From assembly GCF_008831285.2 (NCBI RefSeq), contig NC_045141.1, positions 27,455,315-27,519,314 on the forward strand: a stretch of 64,000 nucleotides of DNA, in the 5' to 3' direction. How positions within the stretch are numbered: the stretch's first letter is position 1; the number at the start of each line of letters is the position of its first letter. A program made the position numbers and the translations under genes. Below the pieces are notes generated by a model. That model worked only from the letters and a program-made list of their open reading frames with translations. It had not been told where the DNA came from and did no database searches. The DNA comes from Nymphaea colorata (taxonomy: Eukaryota > Streptophyta > Magnoliopsida > Nymphaeales > Nymphaeaceae). Shown here in pieces: positions 1 to 11,675 of the stretch.

Positions 1-3000
1 CTGTTTCATGACACAGTGTGCAGAGAATACATGGTCCTCTAGTGCTGCAAATGGAAAGCAACCACAGGTAGTGGTCCTTCATATGTTTCTAGTTGCTTGC
101 TTATTTTGCTCCAAAAGAGTTTATCCTGAATACCCTATAGGCCAATAGAAGACCTAGCTGTAAACGATTAACTGAGACAACTGAAGTCTGATTATTGCGA
201 GATGGGACCTTTCCTGGTGATTTGCAGAAAGTTTCCTTATTTTCTGTGTCAATGTCAAGTGCTGTTAAATCAGACATGACTGGAAGTTTTTCCTTGTAAA
301 GTACACAATGAAGTGAAAGCTACTTGTATGTAAAAGTTATTGAGAAGATGTGTGATTTAAGCTATCATATTTGTAACAAAGTCTAGAATATGCTTAAGCT
401 CCAGTTTCTTTAATATCTTCCCTTTAGGTTGAACACATTAGTCAATGAAATTTGGCATTGAATTAGAGTTAGGAGACTGATAAATTCGTCTTTCATAATG
501 GGTGATCATAGGTTCTCATTTTTGTGTTTGCAGGTATATTTTCTATAAGTTTTGTGTCTTAACATGCAAAGGATAATAAACACTTAACTGTTTTCATGAC
601 ATTAAACAACATATGCAGGACCTGAGCTACCCGAAGCTATCAAGTGCTGCAGTGTTTGTGAAAAAGTTGCATGACTTGGCAGGTGGGACATTATTTTGTT
701 TTACCATGGTTGTACACTTCTATCTGGTGACCTGTAGTTCTGAGTTTAAATTCTCGTGACACAGTTCAGAGAGGGGCTTACATAGATTTGAGAGAGGTCA
801 TGGAGGATGAGGTTTCATCTTTCTGCTATGGGAGCACTCTCCCAAAAGATCCTAGTTGCTCTACATTATGCAGTTGGACAACTTCAGATCCGTCAACATT
901 TCTTATTCGTGGGAAGCATTATCTTCATGATCGGCAAAAGGTAATCATTCTGGTAGAAGGACATCTCCTGAGGGAAGAGATTTTTTTTTTTTTCTTAATA
1001 CTGCCACACGCAAGTTACATTAGGTGAATATGATTCCTTTCCCCCATTTAAATCATACAATTGTACCATTAGGCATCAGAGTTTGTCATTCCTTACCAGT
1101 AAAGTTTACTTATGCTTCAGATCAAAGCAAAAAGTACCTTAATGCAAATGGTTGCTGCGGACTGGCTCAAGTCTGATAGGCGGGAAGATGATCTTGCAGG
1201 CCGTCCAGGAAGTATCGTTCAGGTGATTAAGTTAAAAGTTTCCGTGGAGTTACCAAGTGTTTCTGCTTCTTTTTTTCTAATGTGCTCTATTTTATACAGA
1301 AATATGCAGCACAGGGTGGTAGCGAGTTTTTTTTCATTGTTAATATACAGGTTTCCTCCTAAACTGTTACTCTTCTGTCAGATGTTTGGTTGATTTCCAT
1401 GTTACTTGAGAATTTGACCTTTAACATATTGTTCTACTGCCATATCTATTTAGGTTCCTGGTTCTTCTACATACTCTCTTGCGCTATACTACATGCTGGA
1501 CTCACCTCTGGAGAAAACTCCATTGCTATACAACTTTGTAAAAGGAGATGATGCTTATAGGAATTCGAGATTCAAGCTAATACCTTATATTTCAAAGGTT
1601 TTACTGTCTCCATATTGTTATTACGCATAGACGATTGAATGTTTGATCATTTTTACTTCTTCTCTCTCAGGGGTCTTGGATAGTGAAACAAAGTGTTGGG
1701 AAAAAGGCATGTTTACTTGGGCAAGCACTGGAAATAAATTATTTTCATGGGGAGAACTACTTGGAGGTAGCATTCTCTATTCATGAGTTCTATCATGAGT
1801 TCTATCATATTTAGAAGGAATTGGTTGAATTTCTTTTGGTATCTGTTTGCACACATCACAGCTTCGTGGGCCACCATCAGCTACTTGCCTGTAGCTGCAA
1901 GAATATGTATGTGCATGCATAATTATGGATACCATAAACAGATCAAATTAGGTGGGATTTTCACCAAAGTAAACATGGTCAGGTGTACAAGCACAAATCG
2001 AATCTAATCAGGATCATATGCTAGCTGAACATCTATAACACTAATTTTAGCTTCTGAATTCTACATATCCAGAAAATTTTATTTGCAAACAAAATCATTT
2101 GCACCTACTTGTGTGTGTGTCTGTAATTGGTGTCTTCACTAGTGCTTGCATGAATCAAGGTTGTCTCGGTAAAACCTTTCCCTTTCCTGTTCTGATGTAT
2201 ATTTAATGAATAATTTCATATTTCAGCTTGGAGTTGATATTGGTTCATCAACTGTTGCAAGAGGAGTTGTGGGGTTGGTTCTCGGTTACCTGAATAACCT
2301 TGTTATTGAAATGGCATTTCTAATACAGGTAAGAATTTCCTCATTGTGTGTGTGTTTTAAATAAGTTTCATTCAAGTACATGATTTGTGAACCGAAGTGG
2401 TTAGCACAATTAAGGAGGGGGGCCCAACTGGTCATGGGTTCAAACCTCGTTATATAGCCTCCTGCACCATGCTTGCTTGAGTGATGGTTCTTAGAGTTCA
2501 AAAGGGCCTTCACCTCATACTTCTACACTTTTGGGCTAGTAGAGGTTAAACCAGCATAGCCAGGTCTTCCAATTCCAAGAGTGATGCAATTTGTGAATTT
2601 GATTCAAGTCAGGGTTGGTCAAAGGCTCAAAGCTGTCTATGAGTTCAATCTCCAAGTCGAAACCAACTTAAGTTGGTTGCATCACTTAAATCAGTGACTT
2701 TTTTGACAGAAGATTGAGATGCTGTTTGGTCTTGGTATTCTGATCTGAATTTTGGGGCCTTCAGAAGCCATTGAATGATTTCTTTGCACCTTCTGGTTTA
2801 CTCCATTCTCGTGCATGAATATAAGCAGTTATTTGAAATGACAGAAAAAAAAATATTCATGAGAATTTAGGGAAAAGTCTGTTGTTTCTCTTAGATTTAC
2901 TTAAGCGAATGGATTTGTGCTGACGTAAACCTTTTTTTTTTTTGGGTAAACAAATTGTTATGTTCTGTTGTCTCAGGGAAATACTCCGGATGAGCTCCCT

Positions 3001-3069
3001 GAATTCCTTCTTGGAACATGCCGCCTCAATCATCTGGACATTGCTAAGTCAGTGTATGCAGGAGCCTGA
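1..3069 (+). CDS. EDR2-like protein, C-terminal part (START/DUF1336 family), 5' end outside window
   Basis: Exons read at 619-682, 786-940, 1121-1222, 1300-1350, 1454-1597, 1671-1766, 2227-2328 and 2977-3069 (stop TGA 3067-3069). All have AG/GT borders and join without a phase break into 268 residues. A possible further exon at 2-67 (phase-compatible, donor at 68) is weaker. The joined protein is the DUF1336 (EDR2_C) domain. It shows TFLIRG-like (STFLIRGKHYL), LMQMVAADWLKSD, the VPGSSTYSLALYY stretch, GDDAYRNSRFKLIP, GSWIVKQSVGKKACLLGQ, DIGSSTVARGVVGLVLGY and a tail ending LGTCRLNHLDIAKSVYAGA. Family knowledge: Arabidopsis EDR2 combines PH, START and DUF1336 domains, acts at membranes and restrains pathogen-induced cell death; whether this paralog does so is inference. 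PH and START domains would lie upstream of the window. Family assignment is secure, the exact paralog is not. Confidence 0.93.
2385..2580 (+). mobile_element. tRNA-derived SINE-like insert in the last intron of the EDR2-like gene
   Basis: An A-box-like stretch TTAGCACAATTAAGG (2401-2415) is followed about 25 bases later by GGTCATGGGTTCAAACCTC (2430-2448), which resembles a tRNA B box (GGTTCRANNCC). This spacing is typical of a pol III internal promoter. The sequence does not fold into an intact tRNA in my reading, so a SINE or tRNA relic fits better than a functional tRNA gene. The 3' limit and any flanking duplications are not resolved; the boundaries given are approximate. Confidence 0.45.
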
Positions 3070-5015
3070 TCTGTTATGTCGATCCATCAACTGCTGCTCT
3101 CCCGTAAAGATGGGAAGTAGAGTCAGCCAAACTGCATGCTGTGAACAGCAGCGCAACATGCGTTATTTGGCCAACATGAAAATTCTTTTTCTCAAGCGAT
3201 CTCGCATCCTCAGGTGTTGATAATGCCGGCGATTTGCATGTCCTAAGCTGTTGGCAAGATGCCTTTGTAGAGAAACTCATTAATTTGAATTCATTCTTTG
3301 ATATGTGTAAGTCTCATGGGTGGTCCATTGTCCTGTAAGGGGATTCAGTGTTGTGGGACAATTATCAATGGTATACCTACACCTTTACCCCTTTCCAAAT
3401 TTAACTTTTGAGGTAATGGATTTTTTATACATTTAAGATCATGTCGTAAAATTCTTGGCGACCGTTGACAAATTAGTTAGCGGCATCAGTTGTCAAGAAA
3501 ATCCAACTTGGGCCGCTCCAGGGAAAAGGATGGACGAGTTGGTAGCCATCAGTTGTGAAGGAAGCCTAGGCAGGGAGCGATGGAGGCTTGGTTTATCGTG
3601 GGTCGCTGATAAAGGAAGAAGCGTCTTCCTGATGACTAGTTTAAAAGGGCGCCTTTCTTATTATTATTTTTAACAAAGTATATGGACTTTGACATTCAAA
3701 ATTCAGGAAAAAATCAATCGAAAGAAGTGTCATTGTTGTGAAAAGCACAAGAACAAGGGGGCTAGGGCGTTTCAGAGATTCCCAATTTCTTCGAATCTTC
3801 AACCTGAACTGTGTCTGATTGGCAACTGGATTTGAATTAGTGTACCTCATCCAACAGAGCGCAGCATAACTAGGTCCGTTGGCAAGAAGCTTCCGAATTG
3901 AATAAGGTCTCAAGGTTACACTCTTGACCGTACGTTTCTTATGATAAGGCTGGGAGATGGTCAGGAATGCCTTTTTCCTAGCAAGGGAAGGGGTGCGCAA
4001 CTTGGGTTTTAAGTGAAGTCGCGGTTGCAAATAGGCATATGGTAAAGATTCGGCTCAATCTAGTTATCAGACTAAGGGCAGCTCAATTAGCGTTCGATAT
4101 GGCAGAGTGACGTCCCGATAAATGTGGAAGTATCTCACATTCTCTGGAGAAAAGTTCATGTTGGTCCAGGAAAAGTTCAGGGTGTTTTAGAGCTGGTCCA
4201 AACGGTCAGCCTGCAGGTTGTGGTTGAGGAGAATTTAGAGCACAACAAATGGATTGGTTGTGGATTAAATTGCCATCCTTGCAGTGACAGTAGTCAGCGC
4301 TAGCTCTTTATTTGAGAGAAATTGATGAAAACAAATTGCCGAGAGAATATCTTGAACAAACACACACATAGAACGACCATATCTCTCGCTTTTTCTTGTG
4401 CAGTTTATCCCTGGCGAAACAATTAAAACAAGACGGCACGTAAAAAGCATAGAGTATTAAATGGGTGCGATGATGTATAATAAATGAAGCAGCGACATAC
4501 AAAAACAAAATACACAAAAGTGTCAGATGGATTGGCGTGGCGATTATTACATCGTAATCAGCTCGGCTCCTGTTGGTCGTCAGCCGCAAATGCCGCGTCC
4601 CACAGTCAACCTGGCGTGATTGGCTGTAAATTTCCATCTTCTTTTTGGGAACAAAAGTGGACCATTTTATGCCCAACGCATTTCCTCCTTGGGTAGAAGA
4701 CCTTTGTGCCTGCCTTTTCTTCTCCTCGACGAATCTGATGGACACTTCCCTCAGGTGGAGCTGCTTCATATTACTTATCAGGATACATGGAGTGCGACCA
4801 AACAATTGACGTTGAATCCCCTCCACAGCTTCGCTTTTGATCGTTCCTCACAACTAGTTGACTCCGACGATCCGGCGGACAATCGAATTTGTAATATTTT
4901 AGTAAATTGTGCATTTGCGAACTATGAATGCATGATTCTCAGTGTCCATGAAATTCATCAAGGGAATGGAGTTTGTAAGGCTCAGAAATTGGTGATGTAA
5001 TGTTTTTTTTTTTTT

Positions 5016-5113
5016 AAATCAAATTCTTGTGATAAATCAAAGACATATTATCACTTGATTTTTTAAATCAAATTCTTGTGATAAATCAAAGACATATTAT
5101 CACTTGATTTTTT
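5016..5113. repeat. 49-bp tandem duplication
   Basis: Two adjacent copies start at 5016 and 5065 (AAATCAAATTCTTGTGATAA... and again). They appear identical over the whole 49-bp period, so the duplication is recent or conserved by slippage. Confidence 0.9.
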
Positions 5114-7944
5114 AAAAAGTCAACTTAACCTTGTGAAAAAATTTCAAAAAGCTACCTATTGTCAGAAAATTGCCAATTTGTGATATAAGATTACAGCATA
5201 CACATTATAACAAAAATTGAGACATAATTTTTTTTTTAATTATTTAGATAGATGTTTTTATTATTTTGCATCAAAAATTAATATCATTATGTTATTCATT
5301 GACTCTGGAGATGTTGCTTTGATTGCATAAATTCATCGAGATTGAAACTGGATCATGCCATGGTAACTAAAATTACTCTCTTGTTACAACAGATAAGTAG
5401 CAGAAGATTATAGAAACTTTTCCAAACTTGTATGAGAGGCAGAATTCCTGATTGCACCAAAAATATTCAATACATTTTGAAACTGAATCTGGAGCTGCTT
5501 AACAAAGGTAAATCGTGTCAAAAGTTCGAAGGGGAGTGCATTTTAATCGATGGACCTGCCCTTCCCATTCCCATTAGAAACGTATAATTCCCTTCTCAAT
5601 TTCCGTCCGCGTTTATTTTTCAGCTACAGCTTCTCGCCACATTTTTTTTTTTTTTTTCTCCGGGAATCGTGGCCCAGAGAAAGGCCAACCTAGAGTTTAT
5701 TCATAGGAATTGCTTACTTGTTGGGACAATACGACACAAAATTAACCCAGCAAGTGCTTAGTCATAAACATATACGCAGGAAATTTTATGAAATCAGATT
5801 CCGCTTTGTTGCTTTTCCTAGGTGGGTGACGTTACCTTGTAATGGAACACGGTGGGTAATGACGAGTAAGAAAGTTGCTGGGAGCAGCTTTAGTCTGCCT
5901 GCTTCTTTCTTCTCTTTGGCCGTAAATAGTTTCCTGATTGGGATAGAGGAACGCCGCCGTGTATCCAATTTTCAGTTGACTTGGAATGATATTAACATGC
6001 ACCAAACATCAACGCCCATCAAAACCAAGGCGTAACTGACGGATGCTGGATCCAGAACAGAGAATCCAGAAATTGCCTGTGTGACCAACTGCTGCCCACA
6101 CGAGACCGCTTACCAATCGTCTGGTTTTGTGCTGTTGGCCTTCAAGTTTTGTTTTTCACCGTCGCCGGCTGGTCGCTGCCGTGGAAAGAATGGGGGCCAA
6201 GTCAGAATCAAGGCTCTGGTCAGTTCAGTTCCCCAGGAGCAAAGAGAGGAAGGAATTTGGTGGAGGAATTCAGTAACCGTGGGACGGTTTTGTCAAACCC
6301 ACGCGGGGTGCCGCCGACTTCCTCACGCAAGCCGCCAAGGGACTGCCCTGCCCAAATTTCGGGGCTTGGATCGGGTCCACGATTCCGAAAAAAATGTCAA
6401 AAGATGACGCGATCACTGAGTGGAGAAAGCCTGGATGCCAATGTAACTCTGAACTCACTCGGAAAGAAAAGAAGAGGGGACGGTGGCGGTGGCGTTGGCG
6501 TTGGATTCCAACCAAACTCGCAACTCCCAATTCAATCCAATCCCTTCACGCGGTTTTAATTTGCTGAATCCAGAAGCCCAGCACTTTTCTCCGTTTTATT
6601 GTTCCCTTACAAGGCAGAAGGGGCATTCGGAACGCGTGATTGCAAAACAATATTCAAGATATCTGCAAAACGAATGAGGTTTAATTTTTAATTTTTTTAA
6701 TCTGTTTTTTAGTTTTTGCACTCAAAACCTTCCGCTGTGACTTCAAGTAAGTTTTATAGATTGTTTTTTACCTGTAAGCATACTCTGACTCCAACCCACG
6801 CACCGATCCATCATGAATTGAATTGACTCAAGTTAGACTAGGAAGCTTAAAAGTTTTATGAACCGAAGGCGGCCAAAGTCATTTACGGATTTCATCTTAA
6901 AATTGTCAATCAGTAAGAACCGAATAAGTTAACAGCTATTGAATTTTAAAAGGTAATTATCAGATAGATTAATTATATTATAACTGATTGAGGTGAGCCC
7001 AGGTCAAAGCAAAGGTAGAGCATGAACCAACCGAATCCTTGAGGCCAGTACCTTGTGGCATCTTAATTATCATACGAGGTAGTGTTTCAGTGGAAAAAAA
7101 AAAAAAAAAAAAAGAGGGTGGAATTTTCTTAAGACATATATTCAAAAAGGAGAATTTTTCCGAGTAGAGAAAGTTTCTCCTTTGTTGAGTTTAAGGATGA
7201 CATAAATTTTTTTTCACGTACACAATGAAGTTGAAAAACATAACATCCGTGAGTCAAAATGCATTTGTTCTCCGAAAGAAAAAAAAGGCAGGGTAAAAAA
7301 CCAAACTCCTTAACCTCATCTTTCTATCATAATCTCATCCTTCCCACCTTTGAATGAACTAATAAAGGAGAGGGATTAATGATGCAGCGGTGGCAGTGGA
7401 AGAAGCTAAAGCGGCGGTGGCGGTGTTGTCAGGAAGGAAGAAGGGTGGAAGGGGAAGAAAAGGGGGCGGTCGTTAATAAGACTTCGACGTCAAGGTAGAA
7501 GAGAAGGAAAGGAAGGTATATGCAGAGGACAGCTAGCAGCGACAGCAATTCGCTAGTCGGAATAGAAAGGTCACCTCACAGGCGAGTAGAGAGAGAGAGA
7601 GACGCATCTCACTCTGTGGGTTTGGGGAGGTGGGAATTTACCAACCATGGAGCAGAATATGTAAAAAGAAGGGCCCCGCGTCTCCAGTTGCTTCCTTTTT
7701 AAGGTTTTCCCAGCTGCTTCCCCCGTACCACACTCTCTCTTCCTCTCTGCTCTGGTTTCCTCGGCTATGACTTGGAGGGCCATATTGAGTAACGGTTAAA
7801 AGGCACAGTTCTCGTTTAGCCCCTTACCCCCTTTTCCTTCTCTCTCCCTCTTCTTCTTCTCCTCCGCCTCACCTCTCCCTTTCCCCTCTCTGCTGGCCCT
7901 CTTGCTCTGCTCTGCTACCCACAAACCCAGAGGCCAAATAAGGT

Positions 7945-8008
7945 AAAAGACTTGTCTCTTTCTCTCTCTCTCCCTCTCTCTCTCTCCACACACACACACA
8001 CACACATG
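7945..8008. repeat. (TC)n / (CA)n compound microsatellite
   Basis: A pyrimidine tract of CTCTCTCTC units (about 7957-7985) runs directly into about eleven CA units (7986-8007). It lies in a longer CT-rich region (7730-8110), a composition common in plant 5' UTRs and promoters. Confidence 0.85.
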
Positions 8009-9054
8009 TATGCACTTGGTTCTCGACTTCTTCACCCCTTTTGTCTCCCTTTGTGGTCTTCTTCCCTTCGTTAACAATAGTTTATAACTCCTCTACTTTT
8101 TCTTTTTGCGTCTGCCTTTCTCTGCGCATTTCACAAAGTGATAGCTGTCGCGTCTCGCCTTTCCTTCCATCCCGTGAATGCATTCCTACCAAAAACCTTT
8201 CCTTCAATTGGCCGTTAAACGAAATCGGGAAGTTTTGTCTCCAAAACCTTGAGGATTTCACGGAAGCGTTCGAAATGTTACGCCGCATTTCATTTGGGGA
8301 ATCGGGCCGAGCTCTTCCGTTGGTAGTCATTGCTTCAGCAATTACTCGGGAGTTCAAAGTCTTCTCAAAGGCAAGGCGGTATCGGCGTATCGCCCTTCTC
8401 TTGTTGGTAGCTGCTGCGCTTGCTGTATGACAAGCACTTCTTCTTTAGGCTTTTCGAGTGAAGGGCATCGTCACTAGATCATTAGGGTTCTTCTTAAGCA
8501 TTCCATGGAGTACGACCTGCCGGATTTTGGTTTTCTGGATTCTCCATGTTCCACTCCTTCAATGAATTGAATCCTTGAATGACGCGTTCACCCAACAATT
8601 TGTCTACCTACGCCCTTTCCGCCTTCTCTTTTTCTTCTTCCAGTACTAATTTCTCCTCGATATTGAATTGAACCACTTCCTCGGCCACGGAAAGGATAAA
8701 GCTTCCCTGTGAGGTCGAACCGCGGAGGTAGCCCTCAAATTTGAGACCGAACTTGTTCTGTAGGTGGCCATTGCTCTGAGAGCGGGGACGGGGAGCATTT
8801 GCACGATGACACTTTCTTCTTTCCAGATTGCTGGTACTAAAGGAGCCGTGCGTTTTCTTGTTAATTGCTGATTACCATTTCCGCCTAATCCTTGTCCGCA
8901 AACGACGAGACGAACGGAACGCTTCTTTTGATTTCTTAGTCTCTGTTGCCTTTTATTTAGCCTGATTTAGTGGAGCGTGCGCTTTCTCTCTCCCTCTCTC
9001 TTGCCCAGTTTTAATGCGTCTTTTCATTTATGGGGCTTACCTTTCTTTCTCTGA

Positions 9055-9159
9055 TATATAAACTGTCCCCTGTTCTCAGAATTATTGCACTCTCACTGAA
9101 GAGAAAAAGGAGCAGAACTCAGTTCAAGCATTGCACGGTCTCAAGTCTCAAGCTTCGAG
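9055..9159 (+). promoter_or_regulatory. Probable TATA box and non-coding leader exon of the GATA gene
   Basis: TATATAAA at 9055-9062 is followed some 30 bases later by a CA-rich stretch typical of a plant transcription start. A possible donor lies at 9160 (CGAG/GTTAGC). If this is the leader of the GATA gene, an intron would run to an acceptor shortly before 10540, for instance TTACAG at 10483-10488. A second TA-rich stretch (10211-10238) is an alternative promoter closer to the coding region. No transcript evidence is available; this is inference from position and motifs. Confidence 0.35.
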
Positions 9160-10539
9160 GTTAGCTCTCTCTCTCCCTTGCTCGTGAGGTTAACTCCTTG
9201 ACATTCGGGTTGATGACAGAAACAAATGGGGGTGGTGTTTGTCCTGGCTTCCTTCCCTTTTACCTTTGTCATCTCCTATTCAATCATCTAAATTCGTAAT
9301 CATTCGCTCCATTTTTCAAGTCCTTTCCTTGTGCCATCACAAAATTAATCAATTTCTAGATTATTCACCGGTAAAAAGTTGGGAACAGACCAAGTTAAAG
9401 AAGAAAATTTTAAGCGGCTTTATAAGCATGAATCATAATCGGGGCCATAGTGGTTTTGGTAACTTTATCAAATCGCCTTGAAATCGTTATATTATAATTA
9501 AATTCGAGGAAAACCGATTCAATTCAATGTCCGAATCTAGTGCCTCGCGTGCGAATTTTTAGAATTTTGAAGAAAATATGATAATTTTTTATTTTTTAGA
9601 TATTTCTGTTTTTTTTTTTTTTTTTATAACCCTTGAATATCTTTTACCGATTCACTTAATACAAAAAATGATTTTGACAATTTTGCTTTTGCTTGGTCGT
9701 AGTTCATCTATTTTTGTCTAAATAAGGGTCGTAGTGCATCTGTTTTCTACTTGGATTTATTTGACGAAGTAAAGTAAGATTCTTTTATCATTCCTTTAGC
9801 TAACGTAATGGGAAGGTTTAGTAAAGTAAGTGCAGCGAATCTTTGAAGGAAGGCGTTGGCATAGTCTATGTGTAGGAGACCGCATCCTCCCTCCGTCCGC
9901 CCAAAACGGTCGGCACACATACACGTATTAAATACACAGAGAGAGAGCTTGGGGGAGGGAAAGCGAGGTGCTTCCTACTTGCAAATGTGCACATCAAGTC
10001 AACTTTGTTGCTGTTTAAGTTTGTTATTAAGCGTAAATCAATGCGACGTTAGCTCCGCTATCACTGTTCCGTTCTTAGGGGATGGACGGAATTAAATAAC
10101 TTATTGAAGGAAGAACCCGACCGTTGGTGACATGAATGCTTTCACGTTGTCTTTTACACTCTTCATCAATGAGGAGAGAGGTCGTCTCCTCCAAATTCAA
10201 GCCGAGCAATGAATGTTGCAGCAAATGGAGCGTTATATATATATATGTATATGTATATCTTCGACGTCTGATCCACCAATCGATATACCTGGCGTCCTAC
10301 AAAAGTGCGATAGCATGGGAACGCCCTTGCCCTCTTAATTTTGTGTCATTGATTATCTTCCTTCACGAGACGTTATTAAAATGGAACGCGTTGGCGCACC
10401 TTACTCGTCTGATTTTTTTTTTTTTATTGACAAGTAAAAAAGAAAAAAAAAAAAGGAAAGAAAGAAAAAAGTGGATCAAGATTACAGGCCAAGAAGAAAA
10501 AGGAAAATTCCCTCGTTTGGTCTTTTACTACATACATGG
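9160..10539. other. Likely 5' UTR intron or promoter of the GATA gene
   Basis: AT-rich non-coding DNA with poly-T at 9609-9625, (TA)n at 10211-10238, poly-T at 10417-10426 and a poly-A-rich stretch at 10437-10470. No coding exon is recognised. Confidence 0.5.
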
Positions 10540-11640
10540 ATGAAAGAGTTTTCAGTTTCTGTTTTGAGTGGTCGACTGATGGTACCCTTGTGTTGGCCTG
10601 ATCCTGAAGATCAGATGGAAGAGGTTGAGACCGAGTTGAGCGCGGACCTGTTTGATCAGATTGACGATTTACTCGACTTCCCCATCGAAGACATCGATGG
10701 AATGGTGGGAGACGGGATGGAGTTTTGGCGCGGTAGTGACCATGTGTTGGGGAGCGAACACGACCATCCAGGAGGCGAGCTCTCTATTCCTCTCGTAAGT
10801 CTCCCTCCTCTCTTCAATCCTTATGCTGCTCTGGTTAATTTTGCTTGGTCGGTCGTGCATGTCACTGCACCGATCGGGTTTGGGCGTATTGACCACCGTG
10901 ATGCATCTTTGTTCGTGCAGTGCGACGACATGGCGGAGCTGGATTGGTTTTCCAACTTTGTGGAGGACTCTTTCTCGGCCGGCAATGACAACGGCAACAG
11001 CAGCCCCTTCCACGACTCCCAACTCCGACCCTCCAGCCCCATCTCCGTGCTGGAGAGCAGCTCCTGCTCCAGCAAGACTCTTGCCTTCAGCGGCGATGCA
11101 GCCCTCCTCTCCGTGTCCGTCCCAGGCCGCGCCAGGAGCAAGCGCCCCCGCCCACCTGCCTTCTCTCCTCGGACAACCACCACCGGCTCCCCCTTCATCA
11201 TCTCCCCCACTTCATCCGTGAACACCAATCCCTCACCATTTCCACGGGAGTTGGATTCCTTGGCAGAGTCCGCACCCCCCAAGAAGATGTCGAAGAGGAA
11301 GGCGGTGGAAGTTCAGGCGAGCGCCGCAGCCAGGAAATGCCTGCACTGCGGCTCGCAAAAGACCCCGCAGTGGAGGGCGGGACCGCTGGGTCCCAAGACG
11401 CTCTGCAACGCTTGCGGTGTCCGCTACAAGTCCGGCAGGCTCTTCCCGGAGTACCGGCCTGCGGCTAGCCCGACGTTCGTGGCCTCAAAACACTCGAATT
11501 CACACCGGAAGGTAATGGAGATGAGGACGACGAAAGGAGCACCTGACAGCGGGGAAGCGGCGAAGGAAACGGAGTTTGAGTTTCAGGGGAACGCAGTCGT
11601 TGGCAAGCAGAGTGTGTGTTTCGGGGGAGCGCAGTCGTAG
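10540..11640 (+). CDS. GATA-type zinc-finger transcription factor, subfamily A
   Basis: Two exons, 10540-10794 and 10921-11640 (stop TAG), give 324 aa. The intron 10795-10920 has GTAAGT and GTGCAG ends, and its removal joins SIPL to [19 protein letters not shown], the usual subfamily A junction. The N-terminal acidic motif [11 protein letters not shown] is typical of the subfamily. The class I finger is C225-x2-C228-x18-C247-x2-C250 (CLHC...LCNAC), followed by [15 protein letters not shown] and the conserved [11 protein letters not shown] tail. Basic clusters ([18 protein letters not shown]) may serve nuclear import. Family role: binds WGATAR sites; some relatives act in light and growth responses. 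The start is uncertain: ATG 10540 is the first in-frame ATG, 10579 and 10615 are alternatives, and an out-of-frame ATG at 10536 precedes it. Exon 2 is GC-rich. The exact ortholog is not determined. Confidence 0.95.
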   Translation: MKEFSVSVLSGRLMVPLCWPDPEDQMEEVETELSADLFDQIDDLLDFPIEDIDGMVGDGMEFWRGSDHVLGSEHDHPGGELSIPLVSLPPLFNPYAALVNFAWSVVHVTAPIGFGRIDHRDASLFVQCDDMAELDWFSNFVEDSFSAGNDNGNSSPFHDSQLRPSSPISVLESSSCSSKTLAFSGDAALLSVSVPGRARSKRPRPPAFSPRTTTTGSPFIISPTSSVNTNPSPFPRELDSLAESAPPKKMSKRKAVEVQASAAARKCLHCGSQKTPQWRAGPLGPKTLCNACGVRYKSGRLFPEYRPAASPTFVASKHSNSHRKVMEMRTTKGAPDSGEAAKETEFEFQGNAVVGKQSVCFGGAQS

Positions 11641-11675
11641 GCAGGCAGTGTGTGTTTTAAGGGAGCAATGTCGGC
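11602..11675. repeat. Degenerate tandem duplication spanning the GATA stop codon
   Basis: GGCAAGCAGAGTGTGTGTTT followed by CGGGGGAGCGCAGTCG (about 11600-11637) recurs just after the stop as GGCAGGCAGTGTGTGTTTTA followed by AGGGAGCAATGTCGG. The stop codon lies between the two copies, so the last coding residues seem to come from an imperfect duplication of about 40 bp. Confidence 0.7.

Larger units (their letters stand above)
3070..9050. other. Intergenic stretch between the EDR2-like and GATA genes
   Basis: The first few hundred bases after 3069 are presumably the EDR2-like 3' UTR. Beyond that I see no exon with family resemblance. Open frames at 3641-4030 (-), 4308-4826 (-) and 6149-6559 (+) have no recognisable motif. 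Visible structure: a 49-bp tandem duplication at 5016-5113, poly-A/T runs (for example 5642-5658 and 7094-7113), a GC-richer stretch at 6150-6560, and pyrimidine-rich DNA at 7730-8110. The last could be the promoter or leader of an unrecognised transcript, but nothing proves it. Confidence 0.6.

Noticed and set aside
2385..2460. Functional tRNA gene
   Set aside because: A- and B-box-like words are present but no cloverleaf with acceptor stem and anticodon arm could be drawn.
3641..4030. 129-codon minus-strand open frame, considered as an organellar DNA insert
   Set aside because: No recognisable organellar gene could be read. A search against plastid and mitochondrial genomes would be needed.
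6149..6559. 136-codon plus-strand open frame
   Set aside because: Low-complexity Gly/Ser/Arg-rich translation in GC-rich DNA, with no motif and no splice context.
10471..11640. Unspliced 389-codon reading of the GATA gene from GTG
   Set aside because: It begins at GTG rather than ATG and reads through a canonical GT-AG intron. The spliced model restores the conserved subfamily junction. The readable intron is kept as a finding.
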